DNA of 15,532 nt from Planctomycetaceae bacterium UBA4732 (lineage in GTDB: Bacteria > Planctomycetota > Planctomycetia > Gemmatales > Gemmataceae): assembly GCA_002404095.1 (NCBI GenBank), contig DHJA01000011.1, positions 1 to 15,532 on the forward strand. The letters run 5' to 3'. The translations under genes were made by a program, and so were the position numbers. Below, piece after piece: positions 14,291 to 15,532 of this stretch. Every line of letters begins with the position of its first letter. Position 1 is the stretch's first letter. The notes beneath the pieces are model-generated. The model was not told the DNA's origin. It was given only the letters and a program-made list of their open reading frames with translations, and did not search any database.

Positions 14291-15470
14291 AGTCGGAGAC
14301 TCGCGTAACATTGGCGAGCCGGGTCGCGTAAGCGCCCGGAGTTCGATGCACTGGTGAGCCGGGTCGCGTAATCGCCCGGAATAAGCCCAAATAGCCTTCC
14401 GCCATCGCCGCGAAGGTAAAATGCGTCGTAACTCGGCGCCGTCCGGCCAATCCCATCGCCCGCGCCGATTCCGGGGACGCCAACACATCCGTCATACGGC
14501 GAGCCAACGCGGCGGCGTCACTCGGCGGGACAAGCCAGCCGGTAACGCCGTCTTCCACCACTTCCGGCGTACCGCCGACCGCGGTGGCCACGACCGGCAG
14601 ACCGGCCGCCATTTCCTCCAACACGACCACCGGCAGACCTTCGGTGTGCGACGACGACACCGCCAGGTCGCACACCGGCAGGACGCGCGCCAGGTCCGAC
14701 CGGAAGCCAGCCAGGAGGAAACGCCCCTGTAAACCGCGTTCGGCGATCCGTTTTGTCAGATTATCACGCAACGGGCCTTCGCCGAAGAGGACGAAGCCGA
14801 CGCGAGGGTCGCGCGCGACGACGAGCGCGGCGGCGTCGATCAGCTGGTCGAAACCCTTTTCGGGACTCAGCCGGCCGGCCGCGGCGATGATGCGCTCACG
14901 CCGTTCCGGGAAGAGTTTCTGCAATTCCTCCCGACAAGCCGGGTCGGCAGGGCCGAAGCCCTCCGCGCGAATGGCGTTGCGGATCACCGGCGAGCGATCC
15001 GCCGGCACGCCCGCGCGGCGGACCTTGACGGCCTGCGCCTCGGACACGCACACTACCGCGTCCATACGCCGCATCACCCAGCGGTCGAGCGCTTCGGACA
15101 CACGCACCTTGAGCGTGGCGGCGGTCCAGCCGTGGGCGATGGCGACGACGGGAACGCCGGCCCGCCGTGCCGCCAGCCAACCGATCAAGTCGGGCTTGTA
15201 GCCGCTGCAACACAGCACGTCGGCCTTCAACCGTCGCAGCCAGCCGATAACCTCGCGTGCCGCGCGGAAGATGTGCGGCGCATTCTCCTTGAGACACACT
15301 GTTTGAAAGCCGTCAGCGGCCGCCTCCGCCAGAAACGGCCGACTTAGACCTCGTTCCGCAAAGGAGAGAAAAACGGTCTCACATTGGGGGCGCAACGCCT
15401 CCGCGAGGCCAAGAACTTGGCGTTCCGGCCCTCCAACGAACGGCGACGCCATCAGGTGAACAATACGCAC
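14277..15470 (-). CDS. glycosyltransferase, family 4 (GT-B)
   Basis: A 397-residue protein. The N-terminal Rossmann domain starts MRIVHLMASPFVGGPERQ with the GG acceptor-loop motif (13-14). The C-terminal domain has GRLSPEKGFDQLI (199-211), FGEGP (229-233), and the EX7E motif SSSHTEGLPVVVLEE with E277 and E285, then VGGTPEVVEDGVTGWLV (298-314), which binds the nucleotide-sugar donor. It is a retaining GT-B transferase, cytoplasmic or membrane-associated, probably in polysaccharide synthesis with the overlapping GT2 gene. The start is GTG at 15470: it keeps the conserved first beta strand and has GGAG upstream within cggagcggagcaagc. The catalytic domain ends near residue 365; the last about 30 residues, including two short similar stretches, are encoded by a duplicated hairpin repeat and look acquired. 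Confidence 0.9.
   Translation of the reverse strand: MRIVHLMASPFVGGPERQVLGLAEALRPQCETVFLSFAERGLSRPFLAEAAADGFQTVCLKENAPHIFRAAREVIGWLRRLKADVLCCSGYKPDLIGWLAARRAGVPVVAIAHGWTAATLKVRVSEALDRWVMRRMDAVVCVSEAQAVKVRRAGVPADRSPVIRNAIRAEGFGPADPACREELQKLFPERRERIIAAAGRLSPEKGFDQLIDAAALVVARDPRVGFVLFGEGPLRDNLTKRIAERGLQGRFLLAGFRSDLARVLPVCDLAVSSSHTEGLPVVVLEEMAAGLPVVATAVGGTPEVVEDGVTGWLVPPSDAAALARRMTDVLASPESARAMGLAGRRRVTTHFTFAAMAEGYLGLFRAITRPGSPVHRTPGAYATRLANVTRVSDYDAR
14316..14380. repeat. two direct copies of a 25-nt hairpin-forming repeat
   Basis: Copies at 14316-14340 and 14356-14380 are identical except for one base (14332 versus 14372) and start 40 nt apart. Each carries a near-palindrome, ccgggtcgc-gtaa-gcgcccgg, able to form a bulged hairpin. 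They lie inside the 3' end of the GT4 gene, in two different frames because 40 is not a multiple of three, and just before the GT2 start codon on the minus strand. Confidence 0.8.
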
Positions 15471-15514
15471 GCTTGCTCCGCTCCGTATTTATGACCCGCA
15501 GACCACAGACTCGT

Positions 15515-15532
15515 TTAGCCGCGACCCGAAGG
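15515..15532 (+). repeat. 18-nt dispersed repeat motif, copy 2 (cut by window end)
   Basis: Exact copy of the 18-mer at 20-37, in the same orientation, ending at the window boundary. It lies about 45 nt upstream of the GT4 GTG start, in sequence where the GT4 promoter would be expected. The repeat may continue beyond the window. Confidence 0.6.

Noticed and set aside
11721..14380. CRISPR array
   Set aside because: The repeats are of different families, palindromic, and not regularly spaced with unique spacers; no cas gene is present.

Overview
The window is GC-rich and densely coding, with eight complete protein genes plus a CsrA-receiver fusion gene (nine in all). No rRNA, tRNA, transposase or CRISPR array is visible. 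The gene content points to a member of the Planctomycetota, probably close to Gemmata or Pirellula-type lineages. The supporting features are a membrane-anchored Hanks-type kinase with an unassigned C-terminal module, an SGNH hydrolase, a DUF309 protein, a PEP-CTERM surface protein, a very large TPR protein, and several families of palindromic repeats. The taxon is inferred from gene style, since no marker gene is present.

Left part (1-6020). A DUF309 gene (+) converges on an exported SGNH/GDSL hydrolase gene (-). That gene is divergent from a serine/threonine kinase gene (+). Next come an exported HExxH metallopeptidase (+) with a Pro/Ala-rich tail and, after a GGA-rich leader, a gene (+) encoding an N-terminal CsrA RNA-binding domain fused to a complete response-regulator receiver domain. 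This fusion is the most unusual protein in the window: it would join post-transcriptional control directly to a phospho-input.

Right part (15470 down to 6229, all minus strand). In transcription order: a GT4 glycosyltransferase (GTG start), an overlapping membrane GT2 glycosyltransferase, a protein resembling NodB/GH57-type deacetylases, a Tat-signal plus PEP-CTERM surface protein, and a 1111-residue membrane-anchored TPR protein. This looks like part of a polysaccharide/cell-surface locus, in which glycosyltransferases and a deacetylase-like enzyme build polymer, the PEP-CTERM protein is a surface cargo, and the TPR protein may be a scaffold. No exosortase, flippase or polymerase gene lies inside the window, so this role is inferred.

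Repeats. The first three minus-strand genes each run at their 3' end into a palindromic or hairpin-forming repeat: a 25-nt hairpin unit present twice (14316-14380), an imperfect inverted repeat of about 155 nt (12953-13107), and a perfect 29-bp inverted repeat with an 8-nt loop (11721-11786). In each case the repeat encodes C-terminal residues, and in two cases the stop codon lies in the element. A different 18-nt motif occurs at both ends of the window in the same orientation. These elements look like dispersed intergenic repeats that have been captured as protein tails.
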